From contig NZ_OCTN01000003.1 of NCBI RefSeq assembly GCF_900231835.1, positions 267,578 through 331,577 of the forward strand: a stretch of DNA of 64,000 bases, read 5' to 3'. The position numbers and the translations under genes are program-made. Of the stretch, positions 43,839 to 52,858 are shown piece after piece (positions within the stretch are counted from its first letter, which is position 1; every line of letters starts with the position of its first letter). Source of the stretch: Pontivivens marinum. GTDB lineage: Bacteria; Pseudomonadota; Alphaproteobacteria; Rhodobacterales; Rhodobacteraceae. The notes below the pieces were generated by a model, which was not told where the DNA came from, did no database searches, and saw only the letters and a program-made list of their open reading frames with translations.

Positions 43839-44285
43839 TCAGACCGGCATAGGGTTTGGATCAGCCATTGAGCCCTGCCACATCTTTTCAAGCTGGTAGA
43901 ACTCACGCACTTCTGGACGGAACAGATGCACGATGGCATCGCCCGCGTCGATCAGCACCCAGTCTCCGGTCTCGCGACCCTCAACACGGCATGACTTACC
44001 GGTGGCCTTTTTGATGCGGTCCACCAGCTTTTCCGCCATTGCGGAAACCTGACGTGACGAACGGCCCGACGCGACGACCATATTGTCCGCCATTGCCGAT
44101 TTGCCCTTCAGCGGGATGGAAACAACGTCCTCCGCCTTGTCATCATCGAGGGAAGCAAGCACCAGCGCCAACATCTCTGCGGAGCCGAATGCGCTCTGTG
44201 CCGTGGTTACCGTGGCACTATCCGGTGCGGTGGCATCCACCGCGGCAACACGTTCCAACAGAACGATGTCCTCCTCAAATTGCAC
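43839..44285 (-). CDS. rsfS: Ribosomal silencing factor RsfS
   Basis: RsfS binds L14 of the large subunit and blocks subunit joining under starvation. The core SLDDDKAEDVVSIPLKGKSAMADNMVVASGRSSRQVSAMAEKLVDRIKK and VLIDAGDAIVHLFRPEVREFYQLEKMW is unmistakable; shown landmarks include DKAEDVV, GDAIVHLF and LEKMW. The start is uncertain: GTG at 44285 has no ribosome site, while GAGGAGG inside the frame would fit TTG at 44258. The product would be 148 or 139 residues, slightly longer than usual. Confidence 0.92.
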   Translation of the reverse strand: MQFEEDIVLLERVAAVDATAPDSATVTTAQSAFGSAEMLALVLASLDDDKAEDVVSIPLKGKSAMADNMVVASGRSSRQVSAMAEKLVDRIKKATGKSCRVEGRETGDWVLIDAGDAIVHLFRPEVREFYQLEKMWQGSMADPNPMPV

Positions 44286-44462
44286 GCCGGAATGACGCGC
44301 GATACATATCTAATATAGCAGTTTCGGGTCGTCCGCTCAACCATGCAGGCGGCACGACGCGCCCGCCTAGCCGATTCGCCCCGCCCTGTCGCGTGAAATC
44401 GCCTGTTTTCTTATAATATCCGGCGCAACGTTACTTAATGACCATGGCGCATAGCGGTGTTT

Positions 44463-45020
44463 TCACAGCAGGGGCCGCTGCCTTTTACCCGAAACGCCCC
44501 GCTGCGACCTTAACGCGGCGACCCAGACAGGCCAGCGGGTGCGTGCCGCATCCATCCGCACAAAACCGCTGGCCATCCCGCGACAGGCCAGCGGATCACG
44601 GACCATCATCGCAACATGCAGCGCAACGCCCAGCGCCACGGCAATACCCGACGCCTGATGCCAATCCGCCACCGTCAGCCCGCCCAGCGCAAGCGCCAGC
44701 CCTATCATCCCCAAACGGTGCATCCGCCCGAACCGCGCGACCGAGGCCCGCAATTTCGGCCTGCGCCGCACCAATAACCGCCGCACGACCCGACGCAGCA
44801 CCGCAATCACTCCCAACACGGCAAAGCACCACCCCGCCACGACGTGCCACGCGGGAACGGTCATCGCGCCCAGCGCCAGGATCAAGCACGCATGCAGCCC
44901 ACGATCCAAGCCGCTGAACCGCTGCACCAAGGCACCACGCGGAACCCGCCGGACTCGCCATAACGCGAACACCCCGATCAGCAGCACAACGCCCAGCGCC
45001 AGCAGGCCGAAGTTTCGCAT
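44463..45020 (-). CDS. Integral membrane protein with b-cytochrome-like histidines (hypothetical)
   Basis: I do not recognise a named family. With ATG at 45020 (GGGAGGG ten bases upstream) the 185-residue protein has about five hydrophobic stretches. The segment RFSGLDRGLHACLILALGAM (33-52) recalls the first haem-binding helix of formate dehydrogenase gamma/cytochrome b subunits, and further histidines lie at 59, 101, 121 and 135. The C-terminal 40 residues are basic. It is divergent from the tungstate transporter, which would fit a link to tungsten or molybdenum enzymes. Haem binding is inference. Confidence 0.6.
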   Translation of the reverse strand: MRNFGLLALGVVLLIGVFALWRVRRVPRGALVQRFSGLDRGLHACLILALGAMTVPAWHVVAGWCFAVLGVIAVLRRVVRRLLVRRRPKLRASVARFGRMHRLGMIGLALALGGLTVADWHQASGIAVALGVALHVAMMVRDPLACRGMASGFVRMDAARTRWPVWVAALRSQRGVSGKRQRPLL

Positions 45021-45108
45021 TGGCTTCATCCCTCCCCGCAACACATGACAAGTGTCGCAAATCTGCACCGCCCTGCCGCCCACTGCGCTGGCAGCGAACG
45101 ATCCCGCA

Positions 45109-45122
45109 CCGTAAGGTTACGG
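45109..45122. promoter_or_regulatory. Palindromic candidate operator upstream of tupB
   Basis: CCGTAA and TTACGG form perfect arms around GG in the divergent region between the membrane-protein gene and tupB, 31 bases before the tupB start. A second dyad CGCTG-G-CAGCG is at 45086-45096. Either could bind a tungstate- or molybdate-responsive repressor, but neither matches a known ModE or TunR box by eye. Confidence 0.35.
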
Positions 45123-45152
45123 CACCATTCACCACATCACGGGGCCCAAGCA

Positions 45153-45860
45153 ATGCAGGATTTCACCGCCGCGTTTCGCGCAGCCCTCGATCTGGTGTTT
45201 CGGATGGATGCCGACCTGATGGAAATTGTCGGCTTGTCCCTGCTCGTATCGGGGGCGGCGGTCACGCTGGCCTGTGTGATCGGTTTCCCCCTTGGCGCGG
45301 CACTGGGCGCGGGGCGGTTTGCAGGGCGAATGCCGCTGCTGGTGCTGGTCAACGCGGCGATGGGCCTGCCGCCGGTGGTGGTGGGGCTGACGCTGTACCT
45401 GCTGCTCAGCCGCGCAGGGCCGTTGGGACCGCTGGACCTGCTATATACGCCAACCGCGATGATCCTCGCCCAAACAGTGCTGGTCACGCCTATCGTTGCC
45501 GCGATCACCGCGCAGATCGTCGCGGACCTGTCCGAGGAATATCGCGACCTGTTCGCCACCATGGGAATGCGCCGCACAGCACAGGCCGCAACCCTGATGT
45601 GGGACGGGCGCTTTGCCCTGACCACCGCCGTTCTGGCCGGAGCAGGCCGTGCATTGGCCGAAGTCGGCGCCGTGGTCATAGTTGGTGGCAATATCGACCA
45701 TGTGACCCGCGTGATGACGACTGCAATCGCGCTGGAAACCTCACGCGGGGCGCTGGAACTTGCGCTCGGCCTCGGCCTGATCCTGCTAACATTGTCGCTC
45801 GGGATAAATGCCGCGCTAATGGGGGTCCGCGCTGCGGCGCGCAGGTTATCCGATGGTTGA
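45153..45860 (+). CDS. tupB: Tungstate ABC transporter permease
   Basis: The 235-residue inner-membrane protein has about five to six membrane helices and the family core NAAMGLPPVVVGLTLYLLLSRAGPLG, with VEVGAVVIVGGNI-type end (AEVGAVVIVGGNIDHVTRVMTTAIALET), typical of TupB. ATG at 45153 is chosen; the open frame upstream has no ribosome site and no family similarity. It overlaps tupC by 8 nt. Confidence 0.88.
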   Translation: MQDFTAAFRAALDLVFRMDADLMEIVGLSLLVSGAAVTLACVIGFPLGAALGAGRFAGRMPLLVLVNAAMGLPPVVVGLTLYLLLSRAGPLGPLDLLYTPTAMILAQTVLVTPIVAAITAQIVADLSEEYRDLFATMGMRRTAQAATLMWDGRFALTTAVLAGAGRALAEVGAVVIVGGNIDHVTRVMTTAIALETSRGALELALGLGLILLTLSLGINAALMGVRAAARRLSDG

Positions 45861-46614
45861 GCCCGACCGCCTGATCCGCCTCGCCCATACGCGACCCACA
45901 TTAACGCAACACCCACCGGTGCGGATCGCGGACCTGTATCTGCAACGGGGCGGCCAATATATCCTGCGCGACATTACGGCCAATCTGGGCCTGTCCGATG
46001 TCACCGCGATTATGGGGCCAAACGGCGCGGGCAAAACCCAATTGCTGCGCCTGATCGCGGGATTGGGGCAACCAGATAGCGGTACGATCAAATTCGCATG
46101 GCCTGACGCGCCAGAAAAGCACCGGATCGCGCTGGTCTTTCAACGGCCTGTGCTGCTGCGCCGCTCCGCTCTGGCAAACCTGACCCATGCGCTGGCGCAA
46201 TATGGCGTCACCCGCACACGCCGAACTGCCCGCGCGATGGAGCTACTGGACTTTGGCGGCCTGACCGACCGCGCCAATATTCCGGCCCGTGCGCTGTCAG
46301 GGGGCGAACAACAACGGCTGACACTGGTGCGGGCGCTCGGCGCGGCCCCTGATCTGTTGTTGCTGGATGAGCCGACCTCGAACCTGGACCCCAGATCAAC
46401 CGCCGCGATTGAGGCGCTGATCCAGCGCGCCACCGCACAGGGCGTGCGCGTGATCCTCGTGACCCATGATATCGGTCAGGCCCGCCGCTTGGCCAAGGAC
46501 ATCCTGTTCCTACAGGACGGGCAGGTGGCCGAGCATAGCCCCGCACCACAGTTTTTCGACACCCCAACCTCCGCACAAGCTGCCGCCTATCTCAGAGGAG
46601 AACTCTACCTATGA
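45853..46614 (+). CDS. tupC: Tungstate ABC transporter ATP-binding protein
   Basis: The 253-residue ATPase has Walker A GPNGAGKTQ, signature LSGGEQQR, Walker B LLLLDEPTSNLD and a switch histidine in VTHD. The first 20 residues are outside the core. It overlaps tupB by 8 nt and tupA by 4 nt, so the subunits are translated together. Unusually, the binding-protein gene comes last. Confidence 0.9.
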   Translation: MVEPDRLIRLAHTRPTLTQHPPVRIADLYLQRGGQYILRDITANLGLSDVTAIMGPNGAGKTQLLRLIAGLGQPDSGTIKFAWPDAPEKHRIALVFQRPVLLRRSALANLTHALAQYGVTRTRRTARAMELLDFGGLTDRANIPARALSGGEQQRLTLVRALGAAPDLLLLDEPTSNLDPRSTAAIEALIQRATAQGVRVILVTHDIGQARRLAKDILFLQDGQVAEHSPAPQFFDTPTSAQAAAYLRGELYL

Positions 46615-47396
46615 TCCGCCTTGCTCTGCTTCTCACACTGACCGCCGCGCCTGTTTTCGCGCAGGACCACATCCTGATCCAGTCCACGACCTCCACACAG
46701 AATTCCGGCCTATACGATCACCTGCTACCGCTGTTTCAGGCCGAAACCGGTATCGAGCCCCGCGTCGTGGCCGTCGGCACAGGGCAGGCGATCCGCAACG
46801 CAACCAATTGCGACGGCGACGTGCTGCTAGTCCATTCCCGCGCAGCCGAGGATGCCTTCGTTTCCGCAGGCTACGGCACACAGCGCCATGATGTGATGTT
46901 CAACGACTTCATCATTATCGGGCCAGAAACCATAACCGCCGACAGCCCCGCCGCCGCCCTGACCAGCATCGCGCAGGCGGAGCTGCCCTTCCTGTCACGC
47001 GGGGATGATAGCGGCACGCATAGCCGCGAAATGGCGCTGTGGAACACTGCCGATATCGACCCGACAGGCGCATCGGGTGGCTGGTATCGTGAAACCGGCG
47101 CAGGCATGGGGGCCACGCTGAACATCGCGGCGGGGATGGGCGCATATACCCTGACCGACCGCGCGACATGGCTAACCTTTGCCAACCCCGCCGATCTGGT
47201 CATCAGCTACGAGGGGCACGCCGACCTGAACAACCAATACGGCGTTATCGCGGTTTCCCCGCAGCACTGCCCATCGGTCAACGCAATCGGTGCGCAAACA
47301 TTCGTGGACTGGATCACCGGCACGTCTGGCCAGCAGGCAATCGCCGCCTATCGCCTGAACGGCGCGCCACTGTTCACACCAAACGCGGCAGAATAG
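46611..47396 (+). CDS. tupA: Tungstate-binding periplasmic protein TupA
   Basis: The 261-residue protein begins with a Sec signal peptide ending at VFA-QD (about residue 17). The TupA signature is present: ILIQSTTSTQNSGL, the VGTGQAI loop, MFNDFIIIGP and LSRGDDSGTHSRE. TupA binds tungstate with high selectivity over molybdate, although some homologues also take molybdate. It is followed by a strong terminator. Confidence 0.92.
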   Translation: MIRLALLLTLTAAPVFAQDHILIQSTTSTQNSGLYDHLLPLFQAETGIEPRVVAVGTGQAIRNATNCDGDVLLVHSRAAEDAFVSAGYGTQRHDVMFNDFIIIGPETITADSPAAALTSIAQAELPFLSRGDDSGTHSREMALWNTADIDPTGASGGWYRETGAGMGATLNIAAGMGAYTLTDRATWLTFANPADLVISYEGHADLNNQYGVIAVSPQHCPSVNAIGAQTFVDWITGTSGQQAIAAYRLNGAPLFTPNAAE

Positions 47397-47415
47397 GCAT
47401 ATCGCATTCTCAAAA

Positions 47416-47451
47416 TATCCCCGCCGGAGGCACCGGCCAATGGCGGGGATA
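47416..47451. terminator. Bidirectional terminator between tupA and ilvE
   Basis: The 10-bp perfect arms TATCCCCGCC (47416-47425) and GGCGGGGATA (47442-47451) lie between convergent tupA and ilvE stops. The 16-base loop is long and there is no strong T-run, so it may act partly as an mRNA 3'-end stabiliser. Confidence 0.65.
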
Positions 47452-47462
47452 ACGGCACTAGG

Positions 47463-48338
47463 TCACAACTGACCGCGCACCAGCTTCTCGTAATCCTCGG
47501 CAATCATCCGCGCCAGCGTGCCCACCTCAAAGGTATGCTCGCCAATCTGGCCGACAGGCGTAACCTCGGCAGCGGTGCCGGTCAGCCAGCACTGCTCGAA
47601 CCCGTCCAGCTCCTCAGGCATGATGTGACGCTCGATCACCTCGACACCGCGATCCTTGAGCATGCCGATAACCGTCTGGCGCGTGATCCCGTTCAGGAAG
47701 CAATCGGCCAGCGGTGTATGCACCTTGCCCTCTTTGACGAAAAACACGTTCGCGCCTGTCGCCTCGGCCACATAGCCGCGATAATCCATCATCAACGCAT
47801 CGGAACAGCCCTTGGCCTCCGCTGCGTGCTTGGACATGGTGCAGATCATGTACAGACCCGATGCCTTGGCCGCACTGGGGATGGTTTCGGGTGAGGGACG
47901 CTTCCACTTGGAAATATCCAGCTTTGCCCCCTTCATCTTTGCATCGCCGTAATAGGCGCCCCACTCCCATGCGGCGACAGCCATGCGGACGGGATTGTTC
48001 TGCGAGGCAACGCCCATGTCAGAGCCCGATCCGCGCCATGCCAGAACGCGCACATAGGCGTCCTGCAATCCGCTGGCCTGCATGACCTCAGCCTTGGCCG
48101 CCTCGATCTGATCGACGGTATAGGGGATCGCAGCATCGATCAGCTCGCCAGAGCGCAGCAAACGCTCCGAATGTTCACGGCTTTTGAAAATCACGCCGTT
48201 ATAGGCGCGCTCACCCTCAAATACGGCCGAGGCATAGTGCATCGCGTGGGTCAGCACATGTACGTTTGCCTCGCGCCACGGCACCATCTTGCCGTCCATC
48301 CAGATATGACCGTCCCGATCGTCGTAGCTGCCTGCCAT
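47463..48338 (-). CDS. ilvE: Branched-chain amino acid aminotransferase
   Basis: IlvE makes the final transamination to leucine, isoleucine and valine. ATG at 48338 (AGGGGA upstream) gives 291 residues beginning MAGSYDDRDGHIWMDGKMV. It is a fold-type IV PLP enzyme: the Schiff-base lysine is Lys158 in SAAKASGLY, and the phosphate-binding segments include GVASQNNPVR, AEATGANVFFV and TGTAAEVTPV. The ORF extends upstream to 48422 without support. It is divergent from petP, an arrangement seen in Rhodobacter. Confidence 0.95.
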   Translation of the reverse strand: MAGSYDDRDGHIWMDGKMVPWREANVHVLTHAMHYASAVFEGERAYNGVIFKSREHSERLLRSGELIDAAIPYTVDQIEAAKAEVMQASGLQDAYVRVLAWRGSGSDMGVASQNNPVRMAVAAWEWGAYYGDAKMKGAKLDISKWKRPSPETIPSAAKASGLYMICTMSKHAAEAKGCSDALMMDYRGYVAEATGANVFFVKEGKVHTPLADCFLNGITRQTVIGMLKDRGVEVIERHIMPEELDGFEQCWLTGTAAEVTPVGQIGEHTFEVGTLARMIAEDYEKLVRGQL

Positions 48339-48505
48339 TGTCGTTCCCCTGATAGGGCCGCTTCGGACCCTTTTTGCATTAGTTGCGCAAAACCCGCACA
48401 AGTCGCCATTATGTTTCGCCAAATCAGCACTCGGCTAACATTGCGCTATTGGATAGTCAACAAGACTGACTTAAAAAGGATATCAAGCAACGAACAGGAT
48501 CGACC

Positions 48506-49021
48506 ATGAGCCGACGTTTCGCCGCCACCGCACCCCGTGGTGAGCAGCTCCTCTTCCTTACCGATGATCAATTGCGCAATGGCATTGAGTTGATGTTCTT
48601 TGCCTATCGCGGGTTTACCGCCGATCCGGATTTGTTGTTGGAGGATTACGGCTATGGCCGCGCGCACCATCGTGCCCTGCATTTCGTAAACCGCCGCCCC
48701 GGCCTGACCGTGAATGCGTTGCTGGATATTCTGGGCGTGACCAAGCAATCTCTGAACCGCGTTCTGCGCCAATTGGTTGAGGACGGCCTGATCGACAGCC
48801 GCGTCGGCGAAACCGACCGCCGCCAGCGCAACCTGTTCCTGACGGAATCCGGTAAGGCGTTGGAGCGGTCCCTCTCCGAATCCCAACGCACCCGCATGCG
48901 CAAGGCGTATATGGAGGCCGGACCCGAGGCTGTGCACGGCTTTCGCACCGTTCTGGAACAGATGATCGACCCCGACATGCGCCCGCGCGTTCTGGGCCTG
49001 GTAGGAGATGGTGATGACTGA
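48506..49021 (+). CDS. petP: MarR family regulator, PetP-like
   Basis: The 171-residue protein is a MarR-type winged helix regulator with LTVNALLDILGVTKQSLNRVLRQLVEDGLI as recognition helix and wing DRRQRNLFLTESG. In Rhodobacter capsulatus petP-petR lie upstream of the bc1 operon and petR was reported essential for growth; the same order of genes next to a response regulator supports the name. Here the bc1 genes are about 7 kb away. It overlaps petR by 8 nt. Confidence 0.8.
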   Translation: MSRRFAATAPRGEQLLFLTDDQLRNGIELMFFAYRGFTADPDLLLEDYGYGRAHHRALHFVNRRPGLTVNALLDILGVTKQSLNRVLRQLVEDGLIDSRVGETDRRQRNLFLTESGKALERSLSESQRTRMRKAYMEAGPEAVHGFRTVLEQMIDPDMRPRVLGLVGDGDD

Positions 49022-49721
49022 CCTGACCTCCGACGCGCATATCCTGATTGTCGATGATGACCAGCGCATCCGCGACCTGTTGCGCAAATTCCTGTCACGT
49101 CAGGGCTTTCTGGTGTCAGGCGCACGCGATGCCGCCCATGCCCGCCGCTTGCTGGAGGGGTTGGAATTTGACCTGATCGTGCTGGACGTGATGATGCCGG
49201 GCGAGGATGGGTTGAGCTTGACCCGCTCCCTGCGTGAGGACATCACAACCCCGATCCTGCTGCTAACCGCGCGCGGTGATGCCGATGACCGGATTACGGG
49301 GCTGGAGGCAGGCGCCGATGATTACCTGCCCAAACCGTTTGAGCCTCGTGAACTGGTCGCGCGCATCAATGCCATCCTGCGCCGCACGCCGCCAAAGCCG
49401 ACCAAGGAAGAGCCGCCAAAAACCATGCAGCTCGGCCCCGTGCGCTATGACGTTGGGCGGGGTGAGATGTGGCAGGGCGATGCACAGGTTCGCCTAACCT
49501 CGACCGAGCAAGCGCTGATGCGCATCTTTGCTGCCTCCCCCCACGAACCTATCGCGCGCCAAGCCTTGATCGAGGCATTGGGCCGCGACCATGGACAGGC
49601 ACAGGAGCGCGCAATCGACGTGCAAATCACCCGATTGCGGCGCAAAATCGAGATAGACCCGAAAACCCCACGCTATCTGCAAACCGTGCGCGGTGCCGGC
49701 TATATGCTGGTCCCTGACTGA
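49014..49721 (+). CDS. petR: OmpR-family response regulator, PetR-like
   Basis: ATG at 49014 has GGAG six bases upstream and gives 235 residues. The receiver domain has the acidic pocket Asp14-16 (VDDDQ), phospho-acceptor Asp58 in LDVMMP, Thr85 and Lys107 in LPKPF. The C-terminal winged helix (about 140-232) is of the OmpR/PhoB type, ending TVRGAGYML. No histidine kinase gene is adjacent. By context it is PetR, the partner of PetP. Confidence 0.85.
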   Translation: MTDLTSDAHILIVDDDQRIRDLLRKFLSRQGFLVSGARDAAHARRLLEGLEFDLIVLDVMMPGEDGLSLTRSLREDITTPILLLTARGDADDRITGLEAGADDYLPKPFEPRELVARINAILRRTPPKPTKEEPPKTMQLGPVRYDVGRGEMWQGDAQVRLTSTEQALMRIFAASPHEPIARQALIEALGRDHGQAQERAIDVQITRLRRKIEIDPKTPRYLQTVRGAGYMLVPD

Positions 49722-49732
49722 TCGGCGCGGAT

Positions 49733-50722
49733 ATGCAAATCACTGTCATCGGGGCCGGTGCCATTGGCGGCTTTTTCGCGGGGCTTTGGGCACAGGCCGG
49801 ATTGAACGTCACGCTGCTGGGCCGCGCCCGGCAGGCGGCGGAATATGCGAATGGCATCACCGTTAGCGACGCGCAGGGCTGGCAGGGGCACGGGCAGCCA
49901 CGCTTCACATCCGATCCCGCCGCGCTGGCCCATGCCGACCTGATTGTGCTGACGGTCAAATGCACCGCGACCTTGAACGCCGCCGCCGATATCGCGGCCC
50001 ATGCGCGGGCTGGTACGGTTGTGCTCAGCCTGCAAAACGGGGTCAGCAATGCAACCGATCTGGCCGCCGCCCTGCCCGACTTTACCGTACTCCCCGGCAT
50101 GGTTGGCTTTAACGTCGTGCCAACCGGACCGGCCAGCTGGCAAAAGGTCGTCAGCGGCCATGTAAAGGCCCAGCGCCACCCGATCCTCGACCAACTGGCC
50201 GCAATCGACATCGCCCCCGTGGAACAAGTCGCGGATATGGAGCGGATTGCATGGGGCAAATTGCTGTTGAACCTGAACAACGCCATCAACGCGCTGTCCA
50301 ACGTGCCCCTGCGCGAGGAGCTGTGGCAATGGCACTACCGCAGGGTCTTTGCCGCCGCGCAACGCGAAACGCTCCGCGTGCTGAAACAGGCCAATATCAA
50401 ACCGGCAAAGGTGGGTGCGATGTCACCCACGCTGATGCCGCTTTTCCTATCCCTGCCTGATTTTATCTTTCGCCCCATCGCAAATCGTCTGATGCAGATC
50501 AGCCCGACGGCCCGCACCTCGATGTGCGAGGATTTCGCGCAGGGCAAACCCAGCGAGATTGATTTCCTGAATGGTGAGGTCACCGATCTGGCCAACCGCT
50601 ACGGCATCGCCGCCCCCGTGAACCACCGCATTGTGGAACTGGTGCGCGACGCGGAAAATGGCGGCAGGCGCGAATGGTCAGGCCGCGATTTGACCCGCGC
50701 CGTGCTGAGCCGCCGCAAGTAG
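49733..50722 (+). CDS. 2-dehydropantoate 2-reductase family protein (ApbA/PanE-like)
   Basis: The 329-residue protein begins MQITVIGAGAIGGFFAGLWAQ (Rossmann NADP site) and has VLSLQNGVSNA and IAWGKLLLNLNNAINALSN with the catalytic lysine. The family includes ketopantoate reductase of CoA synthesis and relatives acting on other ketoacids, so panE is likely but not proven. It lies 11 bases after petR and is followed by an 11-bp tandem repeat. Confidence 0.85.
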   Translation: MQITVIGAGAIGGFFAGLWAQAGLNVTLLGRARQAAEYANGITVSDAQGWQGHGQPRFTSDPAALAHADLIVLTVKCTATLNAAADIAAHARAGTVVLSLQNGVSNATDLAAALPDFTVLPGMVGFNVVPTGPASWQKVVSGHVKAQRHPILDQLAAIDIAPVEQVADMERIAWGKLLLNLNNAINALSNVPLREELWQWHYRRVFAAAQRETLRVLKQANIKPAKVGAMSPTLMPLFLSLPDFIFRPIANRLMQISPTARTSMCEDFAQGKPSEIDFLNGEVTDLANRYGIAAPVNHRIVELVRDAENGGRREWSGRDLTRAVLSRRK

Positions 50723-50734
50723 CCAGAATTTTGC

Positions 50735-50774
50735 CAGCCATATAGCAGCCACAAAGCAGCCATAGCGCAGCCAC
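50735..50774. repeat. Short tandem repeat, 11-bp unit (CAGCCA-N5), 3.6 copies
   Basis: Units begin at 50735, 50746, 50757 and 50768, each starting CAGCCA followed by five bases (TATAG, CAAAG, TAGCG, then truncated). The unit equals roughly one helical turn. It lies between the ketopantoate reductase-like gene and the HDAC-family gene, about 40 bases before the latter's start. It could be a protein-binding array or a slippage-prone tract. Confidence 0.75.
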
Positions 50775-50813
50775 CCCGTGACGCCGGTTTTCAGCCCTGT
50801 TATCGTGGCGCGC

Positions 50814-51740
50814 ATGACAGTCCTGATCACCCATCCCGCCAGCCTGAATCACGTCACGCCAGACGGCCATCCCGAACGGATCGCACGGATCGAGGCATTG
50901 ATGCGCGCGCTCGAACCGCTCAATACTCTCGACCGGATCGAGGCCCCCGCCGCCACGGATGAAGCATTACTGCGCGTTCATCCGCAAAGCCATCTGGATG
51001 CCCTGACCGCCGCAATCCCCAGTACGGGTATCGCTCAACTGGACGCTGACACATGGATGTCACCCGATTCCCTAACCGCCGCCCGCCATGCGGCAGGTGG
51101 TGCGATTGCGGCTGTGGATACGGTTTTAGCCAATGGAGGCAATGCCTTCGTCGCCACGCGCCCGCCCGGTCATCACGCTGAAAAAACACGCACCATGGGG
51201 TTTTGCCTGTTGGGCAATGTCGCCGTGGCCGCAAAACACGCGCTGGACGTTCACGGCCTGACCCGCGTGGCGATCGTGGATTTCGATGTGCATCACGGAA
51301 ATGGCACGCAGGACTTGCTGTGGGATGAGGAACGGGTGCTTTTCATCTCCTCCCATCAATCCCCGCTATGGCCTGGCACCGGAAAACCATCAGAGCGTGG
51401 CGCCCACGGCAATGTCCTGAATGTACCCCTGCCCCCCGAATCTGATGGGGAAACAATGCGACAAGCCTATGAAAATAAGGTCTTTCCCGCACTAGAGGCC
51501 TTCGCCCCCGAACTGCTGATTATCTCCGCCGGATTTGACGCCCATGCGGATGATCCATTGGCGCAGCTTAACTGGAACACCGCAGATTTCGTCTGGCTTA
51601 CACAGGCGCTGTGCGATATCGCCGAACGGTATTGTCTGGGGCGGGTCGTCTCCGTCCTTGAGGGCGGGTATGACCTGAACGCACTGGCACAGGCCGCAAC
51701 GGCCCATGTCAAAGTGCTGCAAGAAAGGGAAAAGAGATGA
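50814..51740 (+). CDS. Histone deacetylase family protein (acetylpolyamine/acetoin-type deacetylase)
   Basis: ATG at 50814 gives 308 residues starting [23 protein letters not shown]. The class II HDAC-like active site is intact: His120-His121 (RPPGHHAE), zinc ligands in [11 protein letters not shown] (Asp158, His160) and [11 protein letters not shown]. Bacterial members deacetylate polyamines or other small amides; the substrate is not known here. It overlaps xseB by 4 nt. Confidence 0.9.
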   Translation: MTVLITHPASLNHVTPDGHPERIARIEALMRALEPLNTLDRIEAPAATDEALLRVHPQSHLDALTAAIPSTGIAQLDADTWMSPDSLTAARHAAGGAIAAVDTVLANGGNAFVATRPPGHHAEKTRTMGFCLLGNVAVAAKHALDVHGLTRVAIVDFDVHHGNGTQDLLWDEERVLFISSHQSPLWPGTGKPSERGAHGNVLNVPLPPESDGETMRQAYENKVFPALEAFAPELLIISAGFDAHADDPLAQLNWNTADFVWLTQALCDIAERYCLGRVVSVLEGGYDLNALAQAATAHVKVLQEREKR

Positions 51741-51967
51741 GCGAACCAAAGGTCGAAGATCTCAGCTTTGAGCAGGCAATGGCCGAGCTGGAGCAAGTCG
51801 TCGCTAAATTGGAGCGCGGCGATGTCGCGCTGGAACAATCCATCACGCTATATGAACGCGGCGCTGCCCTGAAAAAGCACTGCGAGAAACACCTGACCGC
51901 AGCCGAGGAAAAGATCGCGCAAATCACCGGCGACGGTGAGGGCACAAAACCTGCAAGCTTCGAATAA
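51737..51967 (+). CDS. xseB: Exodeoxyribonuclease VII small subunit
   Basis: XseB wraps the large subunit XseA of ExoVII. The 76-residue protein has the family motif [37 protein letters not shown] with helical heptads, shown by the landmarks [15 protein letters not shown] and LYERG. xseA is not in this window. The stop shares one base with the ispA start (TAATG). Confidence 0.95.
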   Translation: MSEPKVEDLSFEQAMAELEQVVAKLERGDVALEQSITLYERGAALKKHCEKHLTAAEEKIAQITGDGEGTKPASFE

Positions 51968-52848
51968 TGCTAGATTTTTCAACGCATCTGGGCGACATCG
52001 CGACCCAGCTTGAAACCCGCCTCGACCAATTGCTGCCGACCGGTGATGACATCGCACAGGCAATGCGCTGGGGCACATTGGGCGGCGGAAAACGCCTGCG
52101 CGGGTTTCTGGTGGTGGAAAGCGCGGCACTGTTCGATGTGCCCCGCGACCAAGCGTTGAACACAGCCGCCGCCATCGAATGCCTGCACGCCTATAGCCTG
52201 ATCCACGACGATCTGCCCTGCATGGATGATGACGACCTGCGGCGCGGGCGCCCGACGGTGCACCGCAAATGGGACGAGGCAACCGCCGTTCTGGCAGGGG
52301 ATGCCCTACAAACACAGGCCTTCACGATCCTCTCTAACGCGACAACGCATCACGACGCGAATGTCCGTATTGCCCTGGTCGCCGCATTGGCGGCTGCATC
52401 GGGACAGGCCGGAATGGTTGGTGGACAGGCGATGGATATCGCCGCTGAAACAGCTGGTCGCGCGCTGAACCTAGATGAAATCCAGCTGCTGCAATCACTG
52501 AAAACCGGTGCGCTGATCCAGTTTTCGGCCCGCGCCGGTGCCATTCTGGGCCAAGCCGATGCGCAGGCCCACGCCGCATTGACCGCCTATGCGGATGCAC
52601 TAGGTGTAGCATTCCAGATTCGCGATGATTTACTGGATGTTGACGGGGATGAGGCCACAGCAGGCAAGGCGCTTCATAAGGACGCACAGGCCGGAAAGGC
52701 CACCTATGTCTCCCTGCTCGGGGTAGACGGGGCGCGGGCGAAGGCAGACAGTCTTGTCGAACAGGCCATCACTGCGTTACGCCCCTTTGGCGCCGATGCA
52801 TCCGCACTGGCCGACGCGGCACGCTATACGCTCGCACGTAATACTTAG
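51967..52848 (+). CDS. ispA: Geranyl/farnesyl diphosphate synthase
   Basis: IspA condenses IPP with DMAPP and GPP to make farnesyl diphosphate. The 293-residue trans-prenyltransferase has the first aspartate-rich motif in [20 protein letters not shown] and the second in IRDDLLD, with LGGGKRLRG and GGQAMDI in between. It is part of the conserved xseB-ispA-dxs isoprenoid cluster and is followed 10 bases later by dxs. Confidence 0.93.
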   Translation: MLDFSTHLGDIATQLETRLDQLLPTGDDIAQAMRWGTLGGGKRLRGFLVVESAALFDVPRDQALNTAAAIECLHAYSLIHDDLPCMDDDDLRRGRPTVHRKWDEATAVLAGDALQTQAFTILSNATTHHDANVRIALVAALAAASGQAGMVGGQAMDIAAETAGRALNLDEIQLLQSLKTGALIQFSARAGAILGQADAQAHAALTAYADALGVAFQIRDDLLDVDGDEATAGKALHKDAQAGKATYVSLLGVDGARAKADSLVEQAITALRPFGADASALADAARYTLARNT

Positions 52849-52858
52849 GAGACCCGAC

